Positions 53,341-62,107 are shown, counted from the first letter of the stretch. The stretch is 64,000 nucleotides of DNA from Haliovirga abyssi (GCF_030295325.1 NZ_AP027059.1:1546637-1610636); one strand, 5' to 3'. Translations and numbers: made by a program. The notes: generated from the sequence alone by a model not told the origin.

Positions 53341-54081
53341 TTATTTATTCATCTCTTCATGTAGTTTTTCCATTACATATTCCATATCATATTCCACAAA
53401 AATATCACTAATACTATTTGTATACCTCGACGGTTTGTCATTTATCTCTATTACAAACGCTCCATTGTTTTTAGCCACAATAGGTATTGCACTAGTTGGC
53501 ATAATATTCCCCTCTGCTCCAATCAAAATAATAACTTCAGCAGAAGAACTTAATTTCATCCCTTTACTATATGTTTTATGAGGAATTGGTTCTCCAAAAA
53601 ATATAAGTTTTGGTTTTAAATATCTGTTACATCTTGGGCATTTAAAATCTTTTGGCAAATCTTTTATATGATACTCTCTTCCACATTCTAAGCATACAGC
53701 CCTTTGAGCGCTTCCTTGAAATTCATAAACATTTTTACTTCCTGCTTCTATTTGTAGTCCATCTATATTTTGAGTAACTATTCCTGAAATAATATTTGCT
53801 TTTTCAAATTCATATAATGTTTTGTGTATAATATTTGGTTTCCAATCTTTTATTGGATTATAAAAATTCTCTAAAATTTCATTCCAAGCAAAAACTGGAT
53901 CCCTATTAAATATATCAATATCTATAGTTCTATTTACATTTTTTTTGAATAAATTTTTCACTTTTTGATTTTTCGATTTTTTAATTTCATTTTCTACTAT
54001 TTTACATCCACTAAAAACCATGGTTTTTTTACTATTTTTTAAAATTCTAGCAACTTCTCGTATTTTTTTATGCACAAACAT
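53341..54081 (-). CDS. Sirtuin-like protein lacking catalytic residues
   Basis: The 246-residue protein aligns with Sir2 in TQNIDGLQIEAGSKNVYEFQGS (cut here at TQNIDGLQ and YEFQGS), the zinc-binding CLEC and CPRC pairs (about residues 131 and 149), FFGEPIP and IGAEGNIMP. The NAD-binding GAGxS-xxSGIPDFR stretch at the N-terminus is gone (SGCKIVENE instead), and the catalytic His of ExHGS is Gln (EFQGS). It is therefore unlikely to deacetylate. It lies 10 nt after the type Vd autotransporter gene. Confidence 0.78.
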   Translation of the reverse strand: MFVHKKIREVARILKNSKKTMVFSGCKIVENEIKKSKNQKVKNLFKKNVNRTIDIDIFNRDPVFAWNEILENFYNPIKDWKPNIIHKTLYEFEKANIISGIVTQNIDGLQIEAGSKNVYEFQGSAQRAVCLECGREYHIKDLPKDFKCPRCNRYLKPKLIFFGEPIPHKTYSKGMKLSSSAEVIILIGAEGNIMPTSAIPIVAKNNGAFVIEINDKPSRYTNSISDIFVEYDMEYVMEKLHEEMNK

Positions 54082-54091
54082 TATATTCCCC

Positions 54092-56215
54092 CTAAAATTT
54101 AAATCCAGTATTAAAATATATTAAAATATCCGAACTTTTTTCTTTTAAAACCATTAAATTTATTGGTCCTATTAAAGTTCTAGCCCCTATTCCAACAGCA
54201 AAACCATGTAAATCCTTTTTTTTATCAATAACACCCTGAAATGCACTAAATAACTTTCCATAATTGTAGCCTACAATAAAATATCTATCTTTAGAAAATT
54301 CATATCTATTTTCTAATCTAATAGAAATAAAATTTTTCGTACTATACTCAGCACTTTTTACTCCATAAAATCTAGTCTCATCCTCTTCGCCCCCTATATA
54401 AATGTAATAGTTTTCTGGAATTACATTCCCTTCTACAAATATAGATGTTAAATTGAATTCTAAAATATTTTTTACGTTTAATTTAAAATATTTTTTATAA
54501 TCAAATGTTAGTTTATTAAAATCACTATTACTTAACAAAAAACTATTCCCTAAAATGTAATTTAAAAATAATTTATTTCCTTTTTCTGGATAATTTTTTC
54601 TGTTTGTTGTATCAATTTTAAAATCAAAGTCATATAAAAATAGATAATCTTCTACAGACAACTTTTCTTCGGTAATCTCTGGCACAGCATTATAATATTC
54701 TAATTTTACCCCTCCACCTAAAAATGTATTAGTTGAAAAAAAACTTCCCAACAGTAACTCAGATGAAATATTATTATATTTATATTTTGCAATAGTTTGA
54801 CCCTCATTATATAAATAAAATGGTAGTTCTTTATATTGATTTTTCATTATTACACTAAATTTATTATTTATCCCCTTATATCCTATAAGTTTATGTGTAA
54901 AAAAAGGATTTTCTCCTAATTTTAAATCTAAAATTGATTTAAACCCTATTTTTTTATATCCAAAGTTTGTATAATTTAATAAAATACCACTTTTTAAATA
55001 ACTATCATATCTAAAAGCTAGACCTATTAAATTGTTTTCTTTTTTTTCTAATTTTAAAATCAATTCATCTTTATTAATTTCATAAGATACTTTTTTGAAA
55101 AACATAGTTCTATAAATTTTCTCTATTGATTTTTCTAATTCAAATTTATTATATAATTTTCCAATTTTTAATTCTGAAATAGTTAATATATATGTTTTTT
55201 CACTCTCGTCTACGCCTACTATTTTTATCTTTTTTATAATTGCAGTTTCATTTTTTATATTCTTTTTTTTCATCATTTTTAAATATTTTTTTTCATTTCT
55301 CAAATTTTTTAATTTTGGAACCATTTTTTCTGCTGCTTCTTCCCCTATTTTTATCAATTCCTTTACATTTCTATAACTTGTAGCACCATAGTTTCCCAAT
55401 TTTGGAACTATTAAAACATCCACTTTTTTTCTTTCTTTTAAACTACTTTCCACTCCTCTAAAACTAAAGGATTGATTAGCAACATCTAAAAATGTATTTA
55501 AATCTTTTTCATCTTTTAGCATTGCTCCTACATCGCTTCCTATTACTACATCTGCTCCCATATCCAAAACTTCTTGTACAGGGAAATTTCTTGATAACAT
55601 TCCATCTACTAATAACATATTTTTATATTTTATTGGTGTAAATACACTTGGAATTGACATACTGGCTCGAATAGCTTCTGAAAGTATACCGGATTTTAAA
55701 ACAACGGCATCTCCATTTTTTAAATTAGTAGCAACACAAGAAAATGGAATTTTTAATTTATTAAAATATCTTATATTTTTTGCATCCCAAGTTAGTTCTC
55801 TAAGTAGCGATTCAATTTTCTGTCCTTCTATCAATCCCCCTGGAATTTTTAACGTATAATTTTTTAGAGGTAATTGCCCTATGTATCTATTGCTATATAT
55901 TTTTTCTTCAATAGGCAGATTTTTATAATCAATTTCATCATCAAAATAATAAAACCAATTTGTATTTAATGCTATATTTTCTATCTCTTTTGCACTATAC
56001 CCAATGGAATATAATGCTCCTACAATACTTCCCATACTAGTACCACTTATATAATCTATAGGAATATGCTCTTTTTCTAATACTTTTAACACTCCTATAT
56101 GTGCAAATCCTTTTGCTCCACCTCCACTTAAAGTTAATCCTATTTTAACATCATTAGCATATACTAAATTCAATATAAAAATTAAATTTAGTACTATAAT
56201 CCATTTTTTATACAT
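54092..56215 (-). CDS. Type Vd autotransporter, patatin-like phospholipase (FplA/PlpD-like)
   Basis: The 707-residue protein has a signal peptide (cleavage after VYAN, about 21), a patatin domain with oxyanion loop GLTLSGGGAKGFAHIGVL (about 25-43), nucleophile GTSMGS (about 61) and DG dyad in LLVDGMLSRNFPV (about 200), a POTRA-like region (about 325-400), and a C-terminal 16-strand Omp85/BamA-like barrel that ends in Phe. This is the plan of PlpD and of FplA, a surface phospholipase A1 of Fusobacterium nucleatum. No cleavage motif between domains is recognised. Confidence 0.9.
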   Translation of the reverse strand: MYKKWIIVLNLIFILNLVYANDVKIGLTLSGGGAKGFAHIGVLKVLEKEHIPIDYISGTSMGSIVGALYSIGYSAKEIENIALNTNWFYYFDDEIDYKNLPIEEKIYSNRYIGQLPLKNYTLKIPGGLIEGQKIESLLRELTWDAKNIRYFNKLKIPFSCVATNLKNGDAVVLKSGILSEAIRASMSIPSVFTPIKYKNMLLVDGMLSRNFPVQEVLDMGADVVIGSDVGAMLKDEKDLNTFLDVANQSFSFRGVESSLKERKKVDVLIVPKLGNYGATSYRNVKELIKIGEEAAEKMVPKLKNLRNEKKYLKMMKKKNIKNETAIIKKIKIVGVDESEKTYILTISELKIGKLYNKFELEKSIEKIYRTMFFKKVSYEINKDELILKLEKKENNLIGLAFRYDSYLKSGILLNYTNFGYKKIGFKSILDLKLGENPFFTHKLIGYKGINNKFSVIMKNQYKELPFYLYNEGQTIAKYKYNNISSELLLGSFFSTNTFLGGGVKLEYYNAVPEITEEKLSVEDYLFLYDFDFKIDTTNRKNYPEKGNKLFLNYILGNSFLLSNSDFNKLTFDYKKYFKLNVKNILEFNLTSIFVEGNVIPENYYIYIGGEEDETRFYGVKSAEYSTKNFISIRLENRYEFSKDRYFIVGYNYGKLFSAFQGVIDKKKDLHGFAVGIGARTLIGPINLMVLKEKSSDILIYFNTGFKF

Positions 56216-56341
56216 ACAATTCTCCTATTTTTTTAATTTAATACACAAGTTAATTATAGCTCGCAATTTTTGAAAAATCAAGCAAAAATTAAAATATATT
56301 TTTTTGATTTTTTATGATATAATAACCTTGAGGTGATATTA

Positions 56342-57106
56342 TTGAAAAAATTATTATATTTTATATTTTTGTCTATATTAATACAAAATTCTTACTCTGA
56401 CGAATTCAATTTATCGTTAGGGTATAACATTAATTCGAAATTTAAAATTAATTACGAAGAAAATTATTATAACCATTTAAATAATTATAATAATAATTTT
56501 GATTTAAATAATAGTTATAATCTAGGAATAGAATACATTAAATTTTTAAATTCATATTTTGGATTTGGTGGCGGATTTAAGTTTTTTAAAGAAAATGGAG
56601 TTATTAAAACTTATGGTAAACATTTTGATGAGTTCCAATATGAAAAATTAAATAAAATGAAATCAAACTACTCTTATGCTTTATACAGTTCATTAAAATT
56701 AAAAACTTTTTATAGTACATTTTTAATATCTAATTTAGGAGTTTATTTCCCATATTTAGATATTTCTAATTCTATAGACAATTCATCTTCTGAAATATAT
56801 AAAATATATTTCAATTGTGGATTTGGATATGAACTACATAATTTTATTTTTGAATTAACATCTAATTATGGTACCCAATTTTTTACTGTAACTAATAGTA
56901 ATGGATATTTAAGTGGTAATTGGTCAGATTCTTTTATTAGTTTTAATATTAAATATAATTTTTATGATTTAATCTTTAATAAAACTAATATTTCAGCATT
57001 TGATAGAGCACAAAAGTTTAATGAGCTATATAGAAAAAAAGAACAAGGTGAAATTTCTAATGAAGAATATGAAAAAGAGAGTAATAAAATTATAAAGTTA
57101 AATTAA
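56342..57106 (+). CDS. Outer-membrane beta-barrel protein with SHOCT-like tail
   Basis: The 254-residue protein has a signal peptide (about residues 1-19, ending NSYS), then alternating Asn/Tyr/Phe-rich beta strands typical of an 8-10 strand barrel (about 20-215). The last 35 residues (FNELYRKKEQGEISNEEYE) look like a SHOCT helical motif. I start at TTG 56342, 8 nt after GAGGTG; GTG 56333 lies in that site. It is the only plus-strand gene here apart from the adjacent IS, and a family B repeat starts just after its stop. Confidence 0.7.
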   Translation: MKKLLYFIFLSILIQNSYSDEFNLSLGYNINSKFKINYEENYYNHLNNYNNNFDLNNSYNLGIEYIKFLNSYFGFGGGFKFFKENGVIKTYGKHFDEFQYEKLNKMKSNYSYALYSSLKLKTFYSTFLISNLGVYFPYLDISNSIDNSSSEIYKIYFNCGFGYELHNFIFELTSNYGTQFFTVTNSNGYLSGNWSDSFISFNIKYNFYDLIFNKTNISAFDRAQKFNELYRKKEQGEISNEEYEKESNKIIKLN

Positions 57107-57113
57107 GAATAAA

Positions 57114-57220
57114 ATAAGCTACGCTTCATTTGGTAAAACATAAATATTTTTCTAAATTTTTGGCTTCTGAAAAATTTTGTTTTAAAAAATCAAATATTTA
57201 AAAAAAACGGTGTAGCTTAT
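57114..57220. repeat. Family B repeat, left part, split by the IS3 element
   Basis: ATAAGCTACGC begins at 57114 and the copy runs to GTGTAGCTTAT at 57220, where the IS begins. The remainder, the tail TTTCTGAATAAATTTATAC, resumes at 58710. Flanking TTAT (57217-57220 and 58706-58709) looks like a 4-bp target duplication. Confidence 0.85.
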
Positions 57221-57224
57221 ATAC

Positions 57225-58700
57225 TGTACCCTATAAGATGGACATTTAAAAAAAAGTTGCATCAGATATGGTATTTTTATATAATATCTATAATGTTAAT
57301 TTAATAGATTGGAGGATTTCATGAGCAACAAAATATTCACAAAAAAAGAGATTGAAATTTTATCAAAAAATAAATATGTCAAAACTATAAGTTCTAAGGC
57401 AATCACATATACATCAGAATTCAGAAGAATTTTTATTGCAGAAAGTCAAGATAAAATTTTACCTAGAGCAATATTTGAAAAATATGGATTTGACGTACAA
57501 GTATTAGGGATGAAAAGGATTCGATCAGCAGCAGCAAGATGGAGACGTGCCTATAAAGAGCAAGGAGTATTAGGGTTAGATGATAGAAGAAAAGAGAACT
57601 CTGGACGACCTTTAGAAAGAGAGCTATCTTTAGAAGAGAAATATGAAAGGCTTCAAGTAAAAAATGATTATCTTCAAGCGGAGATTGATTTGCTAAAAAA
57701 GCTAGACGTGCGAGAAAGAGAGGTGAACGGTAAATTAATTGAATTATCGCCATCAGAAAAGTTTGTTATAATCAAAGATGTAATAGAAACAAGTGGTGTA
57801 AAAAATATTATAAAATATTTATGTGAAGTTGCAGAAATTTCTAGAACAAGTTATTATAACTATTTGTCTGAAACTTCCAAAACAAATAAAAGCAATCAAG
57901 AATTAGAAGATGAAAAAGCAAGAGATTTAATCATAAAAGCATATGAATTCAAAGGTAGGCAAAAGGGAGCTAGACAGATAAAAATGACTTTAGAAAATGA
58001 ATTTGCTACAATTTTTAATCTGAAAAAAATCAGAAGAATTATGAAAAAATATAGTATTGTATGTACGATTAGAAAGGCAAATCCTTATAAGAGAATAGCA
58101 AAGGCTACAAAAGAGCATACAACTATTCCAAATAAATTGAATAGGGAATTTAAACAAGAAATACCAGGGAAAATATTATTAACAGATATAACATACCTAT
58201 CATATGGTAATGGTCAACGTGCGTATTTATCAACTATTAAGGATAGTTCAACAGGAGAAATACCTGCATATGTATTATCTAAAAATATTAAGTTAGAAAT
58301 TGCAACAGAAACAATAAGAACTCTTATGGAAAACAAAAGCTTTAAAATTCATAAGGATGCATTAATACATTCTGATCAAGGAGTCCATTATACAAGCCCA
58401 ACATTTCAAAAATTAGTTAAAAATAGTGGCTTAGATCAGTCAATGTCAAGAAGAGGTAATTGCTGGGACAATGCTCCTCAAGAATCATTTTTTGGCCACT
58501 TTAAAGATGAAGCAAATATTAAAGAATGTAATACATTTGAAGAATTAATTAATGAGATTGATGATTATATGGATTATTATAATAATTATAGATGTCAGTG
58601 GGGATTAAAAAAGATGACTCCTATAAAATATAGAAATCATCTTTTAGAAAATAAATCAGCTTAACTACTTTTTTTTAAAATGTACTTGACAAAGGGTACA
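57225..58700 (+). mobile_element. Complete IS3-family insertion sequence, about 1476 bp
   Basis: Both ends start TGTACCCT and show imperfect inverted repeats (left TGTACCCTATAAGATGGACA, right TGTACCCTTTGTCAAGTACA), then a shared TTTAAAAAAAAG a few bases further. The outer bases are TG and CA, as in IS3-family elements. The single gene inside spans nearly the whole length. The insertion lies within a family B repeat. No second copy or partial IS is seen in the window. Confidence 0.9.
57321..58664 (+). CDS. IS3-family transposase, single fused ORF
   Basis: The 447-residue protein combines an N-terminal helix-turn-helix and leucine-zipper part (about 1-130, like OrfA) with a DDE integrase part (like OrfB). 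The catalytic residues are Asp in LLTDITYLSYG, Asp in IHSDQGVHYTS and Glu in NAPQESFFGHFK. Most IS3 elements split these and join them by -1 frameshifting; here they are one frame. A slippery heptamer A_AAA_AAG (57695-57701) sits in phase at the usual place; a -1 shift there would instead end at TAA 57731, giving about 137 residues. The start is ATG 57321 after GGAGG. Confidence 0.93.
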   Translation: MSNKIFTKKEIEILSKNKYVKTISSKAITYTSEFRRIFIAESQDKILPRAIFEKYGFDVQVLGMKRIRSAAARWRRAYKEQGVLGLDDRRKENSGRPLERELSLEEKYERLQVKNDYLQAEIDLLKKLDVREREVNGKLIELSPSEKFVIIKDVIETSGVKNIIKYLCEVAEISRTSYYNYLSETSKTNKSNQELEDEKARDLIIKAYEFKGRQKGARQIKMTLENEFATIFNLKKIRRIMKKYSIVCTIRKANPYKRIAKATKEHTTIPNKLNREFKQEIPGKILLTDITYLSYGNGQRAYLSTIKDSSTGEIPAYVLSKNIKLEIATETIRTLMENKSFKIHKDALIHSDQGVHYTSPTFQKLVKNSGLDQSMSRRGNCWDNAPQESFFGHFKDEANIKECNTFEELINEIDDYMDYYNNYRCQWGLKKMTPIKYRNHLLENKSA

Positions 58701-58738
58701 GATTATTATTTTCTGAATAAATTTATACTTTCCTAAAT

Positions 58739-58776
58739 TAAAAAAGGAAGAATTTTTTAATTCTTCCTTTTTTAAT
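58739..58776 (-). terminator. Terminator after the clostripain-like gene
   Basis: Stem AAAAAGGAAGAATT/AATTCTTCCTTTTT (perfect, 14 bp shown; it extends to 20 bp) with loop TTTT. It lies just after the gene's stop and may work in both directions. Confidence 0.83.
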
Positions 58777-58781
58777 TTAAC

Positions 58782-60419
58782 TTAATCTATTGTTGTTTCA
58801 TAATTATTCAAAACATCTTTCCATATTGTTTCATACCCAAATCTTGAAGCATTTTTATAATAATTAATTGAAGCCTTATAATATTTTGCAGAATAAGAAT
58901 TTGAATCTATCTCATTAAACCAAAAATATATAGATAATCCTGTGCTACTTTCTTCTATCGCTGGAATTTGATAATAATCTCCAACTCCATTTTGAGCTTC
59001 TAAATAGACTATTAAATTATCTCTGTTATTTAAATAATCTAAAAAATTATCAAACTTTTGTTTCAACAAACTATTTTCATTCGAACCAAATGTATCTTCT
59101 GGAATAGATTCTTCTATTTTTTTCATAAAATCTCCCAAATCCACATATGGGCTTAATTTATTATAATCCTTATTCCTATCCCAGCTATAACTTAATGGCG
59201 ATGTCTGTGAAATAGGAACATCTTTTATTAAATTAATATTACTGTTTAATTCAGTTACAATATCATTAAATTTTACCATAAATTCATCAATTTTACTCTC
59301 ATCAGTAATTGTATATACAACTGGTTCTTTATTATTCGGATCTAATTTAGAATAATAATCCCAATTTGCTGATTGTATATCTATAGCCAATTGTTTGTTA
59401 GTTTTATCCAAAAGATTTAAATTTATATTTTCTAATATTCCTTTGTATTCTCCACCAGCTCCTGGAGTTAATTCTGGAGAAAATGCTAAATAATCAGCTA
59501 CATCTTTTAATTGATATGCTACTTCTATTCCGCCCATTAAACAGGCATCCATATATATAACATCTATCTTTGGTATATGACTATTTTTTATTCCATATTC
59601 TATTTCCCACAGATCTAAACTATCTCCATTACTTGAATCATCTTCTGCTATTGCTTTATTTATCGGATTATTAGTATCTCCATATTTATCATCGTACCAT
59701 CCATCCCCATGATCCCATAAATCTAAAATATATTTTTGGGCAGGATAATTTTCTTTTACAAAATTTAAAAACTTTGTTACATTAATACTTTCTCCTGTAT
59801 TAATAAATTCATCTAATTCTTTAATTTTATCAATTTTATTTCCATTTTTAACAAATATTCCAGGAGTATTTGAATTGTCGTTTTTAAAATCTCCATAAAT
59901 CACTACATTTATATTATTGTTTATATTTGCGTTTTTTATCTCTTCTAAATCCATCATTGCAAAATTATTTAAACTATTATCTGCTGCCATATAAATCATA
60001 AAAGTTAATTCTTTTTCATTTGTTAATGGTTCTATTTTTTTTACTATAATCTTTTTTACCATATTAATTTCAGTTCCTGTTACACTATTTTTTGCTGTTA
60101 TATTTAAAGTATCACTATCTACACCATATATAGAATAACTAAAATCATTATTATTATTTTTTTTTATAGTTCCTTTTTCAGAAGAAACTACTGTTGAACT
60201 ACTCATACCAGAAATATCTGTTACAATAATATCTAGTTTATAACTCACTCCATCATAGACAGTTACATTATCCACATTTTTAAACTCTTCTCCATTTAAC
60301 TTAATAGATGAAATTTCTAAAGTAGATTTTTCAGTTGTATTAGTATTATTATTTTTCAAACATCCAGAAAAACTTAATAAAATCAAAATAAACAATATAA
60401 TATATTTTTTATTCCACAA
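58782..60419 (-). CDS. Clostripain-family (C11) cysteine peptidase lipoprotein
   Basis: The 545-residue protein has a lipoprotein signal with lipobox FSGC (Cys about 20), a short Ig-like or linker region (about 35-125), and a C11 peptidase domain. The catalytic His is in ILDLWDHGDGWYDD and the Cys in DVIYMDACLMGGIEVAYQL. Such peptidases cut after basic residues and are activated by Ca2+. It is likely anchored to a membrane facing the outside or periplasm. The start is TTG 60419 after AAGGGG. Confidence 0.87.
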   Translation of the reverse strand: MWNKKYIILFILILLSFSGCLKNNNTNTTEKSTLEISSIKLNGEEFKNVDNVTVYDGVSYKLDIIVTDISGMSSSTVVSSEKGTIKKNNNNDFSYSIYGVDSDTLNITAKNSVTGTEINMVKKIIVKKIEPLTNEKELTFMIYMAADNSLNNFAMMDLEEIKNANINNNINVVIYGDFKNDNSNTPGIFVKNGNKIDKIKELDEFINTGESINVTKFLNFVKENYPAQKYILDLWDHGDGWYDDKYGDTNNPINKAIAEDDSSNGDSLDLWEIEYGIKNSHIPKIDVIYMDACLMGGIEVAYQLKDVADYLAFSPELTPGAGGEYKGILENINLNLLDKTNKQLAIDIQSANWDYYSKLDPNNKEPVVYTITDESKIDEFMVKFNDIVTELNSNINLIKDVPISQTSPLSYSWDRNKDYNKLSPYVDLGDFMKKIEESIPEDTFGSNENSLLKQKFDNFLDYLNNRDNLIVYLEAQNGVGDYYQIPAIEESSTGLSIYFWFNEIDSNSYSAKYYKASINYYKNASRFGYETIWKDVLNNYETTID

Positions 60420-60499
60420 AATTATCCCCTTCTTTCTAACAGTCTATATTAACATTATACTCCGATTCTAATATATTTCTGTAATTAAAATCACAATTA

Positions 60500-60796
60500 T
60501 CAAAAACTAAACATAGTCATATAATATTTTATTATTATTGAAACTGCATATGACAATAATAAAATCAATACTATTGTTATCCCTGATATTATAGCTGTAT
60601 ATATTTTTTTGTCTCTATTATTAATTATCGGCGACTTCCACAAATGATATAAGCAAAAAGGTCCAATTACAAAAAATTCCAATAGTATCCCCATTGGCTT
60701 TTGATGAAGTTTCCCTTTTTTCCCCTGCTCTTTCCCACAATATTTACAAAATTTATCCTCTTCATTAATCTCTTTTCCACAATTCCAACAATTCAT
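60500..60796 (-). CDS. Small zinc-ribbon membrane protein
   Basis: The 98-residue protein begins with a four-Cys zinc ribbon (CWNCG at 3 and CKYCG at 17), then two hydrophobic stretches (about 35-52 and 65-90). It is a 'zinc_ribbon plus TM' layout common in many bacteria, with unknown function. AAGGGGCGG precedes the ATG. It is separated from the peptidase genes on both sides by about 80-100 nt. Confidence 0.72.
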   Translation of the reverse strand: MNCWNCGKEINEEDKFCKYCGKEQGKKGKLHQKPMGILLEFFVIGPFCLYHLWKSPIINNRDKKIYTAIISGITIVLILLLSYAVSIIIKYYMTMFSF

Positions 60797-60900
60797 AATA
60801 ACCGCCCCTTTTTAGAATGTACAATGGAAAATAAAAAAACATTACTATTTTTAATTTTCCATTGCCTTCTCCTCATTGTAAATTTTCAATCCTCTTCTAA

Positions 60901-61968
60901 TTATTTTTTCAATATTATTAAATCTTTTGGACTTTTATTCATAACAATACATCCATCTTTTTTTACAATTACATCATCTTCTATTCTAACTCCACCAAAT
61001 CCTTCTACATAAATACCTGGTTCTATTGTTATAGTCATATTTTCTTCTAATATTATTTCTCCTCTTGTAGAAACTCCAGGTGCTTCATGAATTTCTACAC
61101 CTATTCCGTGACCAAGTCCATGACCAAAATTTTCTCCATACCCTTTTTCAGTTATGTAATCTCTTGCAATTTTATCCAACTCTTTAGCTTTCATACCAGC
61201 TTTTACTTTTGAAATAGCCAATAATTGTGCCTCTAATACTGTATTATATATCTCTTTATGTTTATCTGTTAAATTATCTCCTACAAATACAGTTCTTGTC
61301 ATATCAGATACATATCCATTATAATAGCAACCAAAATCCATTGTAATAAATTCATTATTACCTATTTTTTTATCACTTGCTACTCCATGAGGCATAGCTG
61401 ATCTATAACCAGAAGCTACAATAGTCTCAAATGATTTATCTTCTGCACCATTTATTTTCATAACATACTCAAGCTTTGCAGCTATTTCTCTTTCTGATAT
61501 TCCAACTTTTATATCTTTTAATATTTCAGTAAATGCAATATCACTTATACTTATTGCTTTTTTTATTGTTTCTATTTCTATTTCATCTTTAACAATTCTA
61601 ATTCCACTTAATTTTTCCCCTAAAAATTTATATTCTATGTCACCAAAATATTTTTTTACGCTACTAAATGCAGATAATGTCATATCTAAGTCTTCCAATC
61701 CCAACGTTTTTACATTATCTTGTTTTATATATTCTTTTACTGTCTCCAAGCTATCTCTTTCCACTTTTACAACTTTAAATCCTTTTGGTACAACTTGATT
61801 ATTTGCTTGTTGTATATATCTAAAATCTGTAAAAAAATATCTATTTTTAGAAGTAACAAGAGCAACTCCTGTCGTTCCACTAAATCCAGTAAAATATCTC
61901 AAATTATACATATTTGTAATAAATATACCATCTAATTTTTCATTTTCTAAAAGCTCTTTTAATTTCAT
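60901..61968 (-). CDS. Xaa-Pro dipeptidase/aminopeptidase (M24 family)
   Basis: The 355-residue protein has the N-terminal creatinase fold and the M24 catalytic part: ITMDFGCYYNGYVSDMTRTV with both Asp ligands (about 210-229), GHGLGHGIGVEIHEAPG (about 278-295), TIEPGIY and RIEDDVIV with the Glu ligands. It removes N-terminal residues before proline. AGGAGG precedes the ATG. It is next to a family A repeat that fills the gap to coaX. Confidence 0.94.
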   Translation of the reverse strand: MKLKELLENEKLDGIFITNMYNLRYFTGFSGTTGVALVTSKNRYFFTDFRYIQQANNQVVPKGFKVVKVERDSLETVKEYIKQDNVKTLGLEDLDMTLSAFSSVKKYFGDIEYKFLGEKLSGIRIVKDEIEIETIKKAISISDIAFTEILKDIKVGISEREIAAKLEYVMKINGAEDKSFETIVASGYRSAMPHGVASDKKIGNNEFITMDFGCYYNGYVSDMTRTVFVGDNLTDKHKEIYNTVLEAQLLAISKVKAGMKAKELDKIARDYITEKGYGENFGHGLGHGIGVEIHEAPGVSTRGEIILEENMTITIEPGIYVEGFGGVRIEDDVIVKKDGCIVMNKSPKDLIILKK

Positions 61969-62002
61969 TTTTAATTCCTCCTATTTTTCTGTTTTAAATT
62001 TC

Positions 62003-62107
62003 TAAGGAACGTTTAAAAAATAATGTTCTCATATTTTGTTATAAAAATGCTTGAAACGTTGCATATTTTAAAACAAAACAGGTAAGTTATTTTTAAGCCA
62101 TTCCTAA
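62003..62107. repeat. Family A repeat, intact copy
   Basis: Ends TAAGGAACGTTTAAAAAATAA (20 bases shown in part: AAGGAACGTTTAAAAAATAA) and TTATTTTTAAGCCATTCCTAA. Inner arms ATTTTGTTATAAAAATGC and GCATATTTTAAAACAAAA. It lies between the M24 peptidase and coaX. Confidence 0.87.

Noticed and set aside
57309-57320. TTG 57309 as the transposase start
   Set aside because: It overlaps the GGAGG ribosome-binding site; ATG 57321 is at the right distance.
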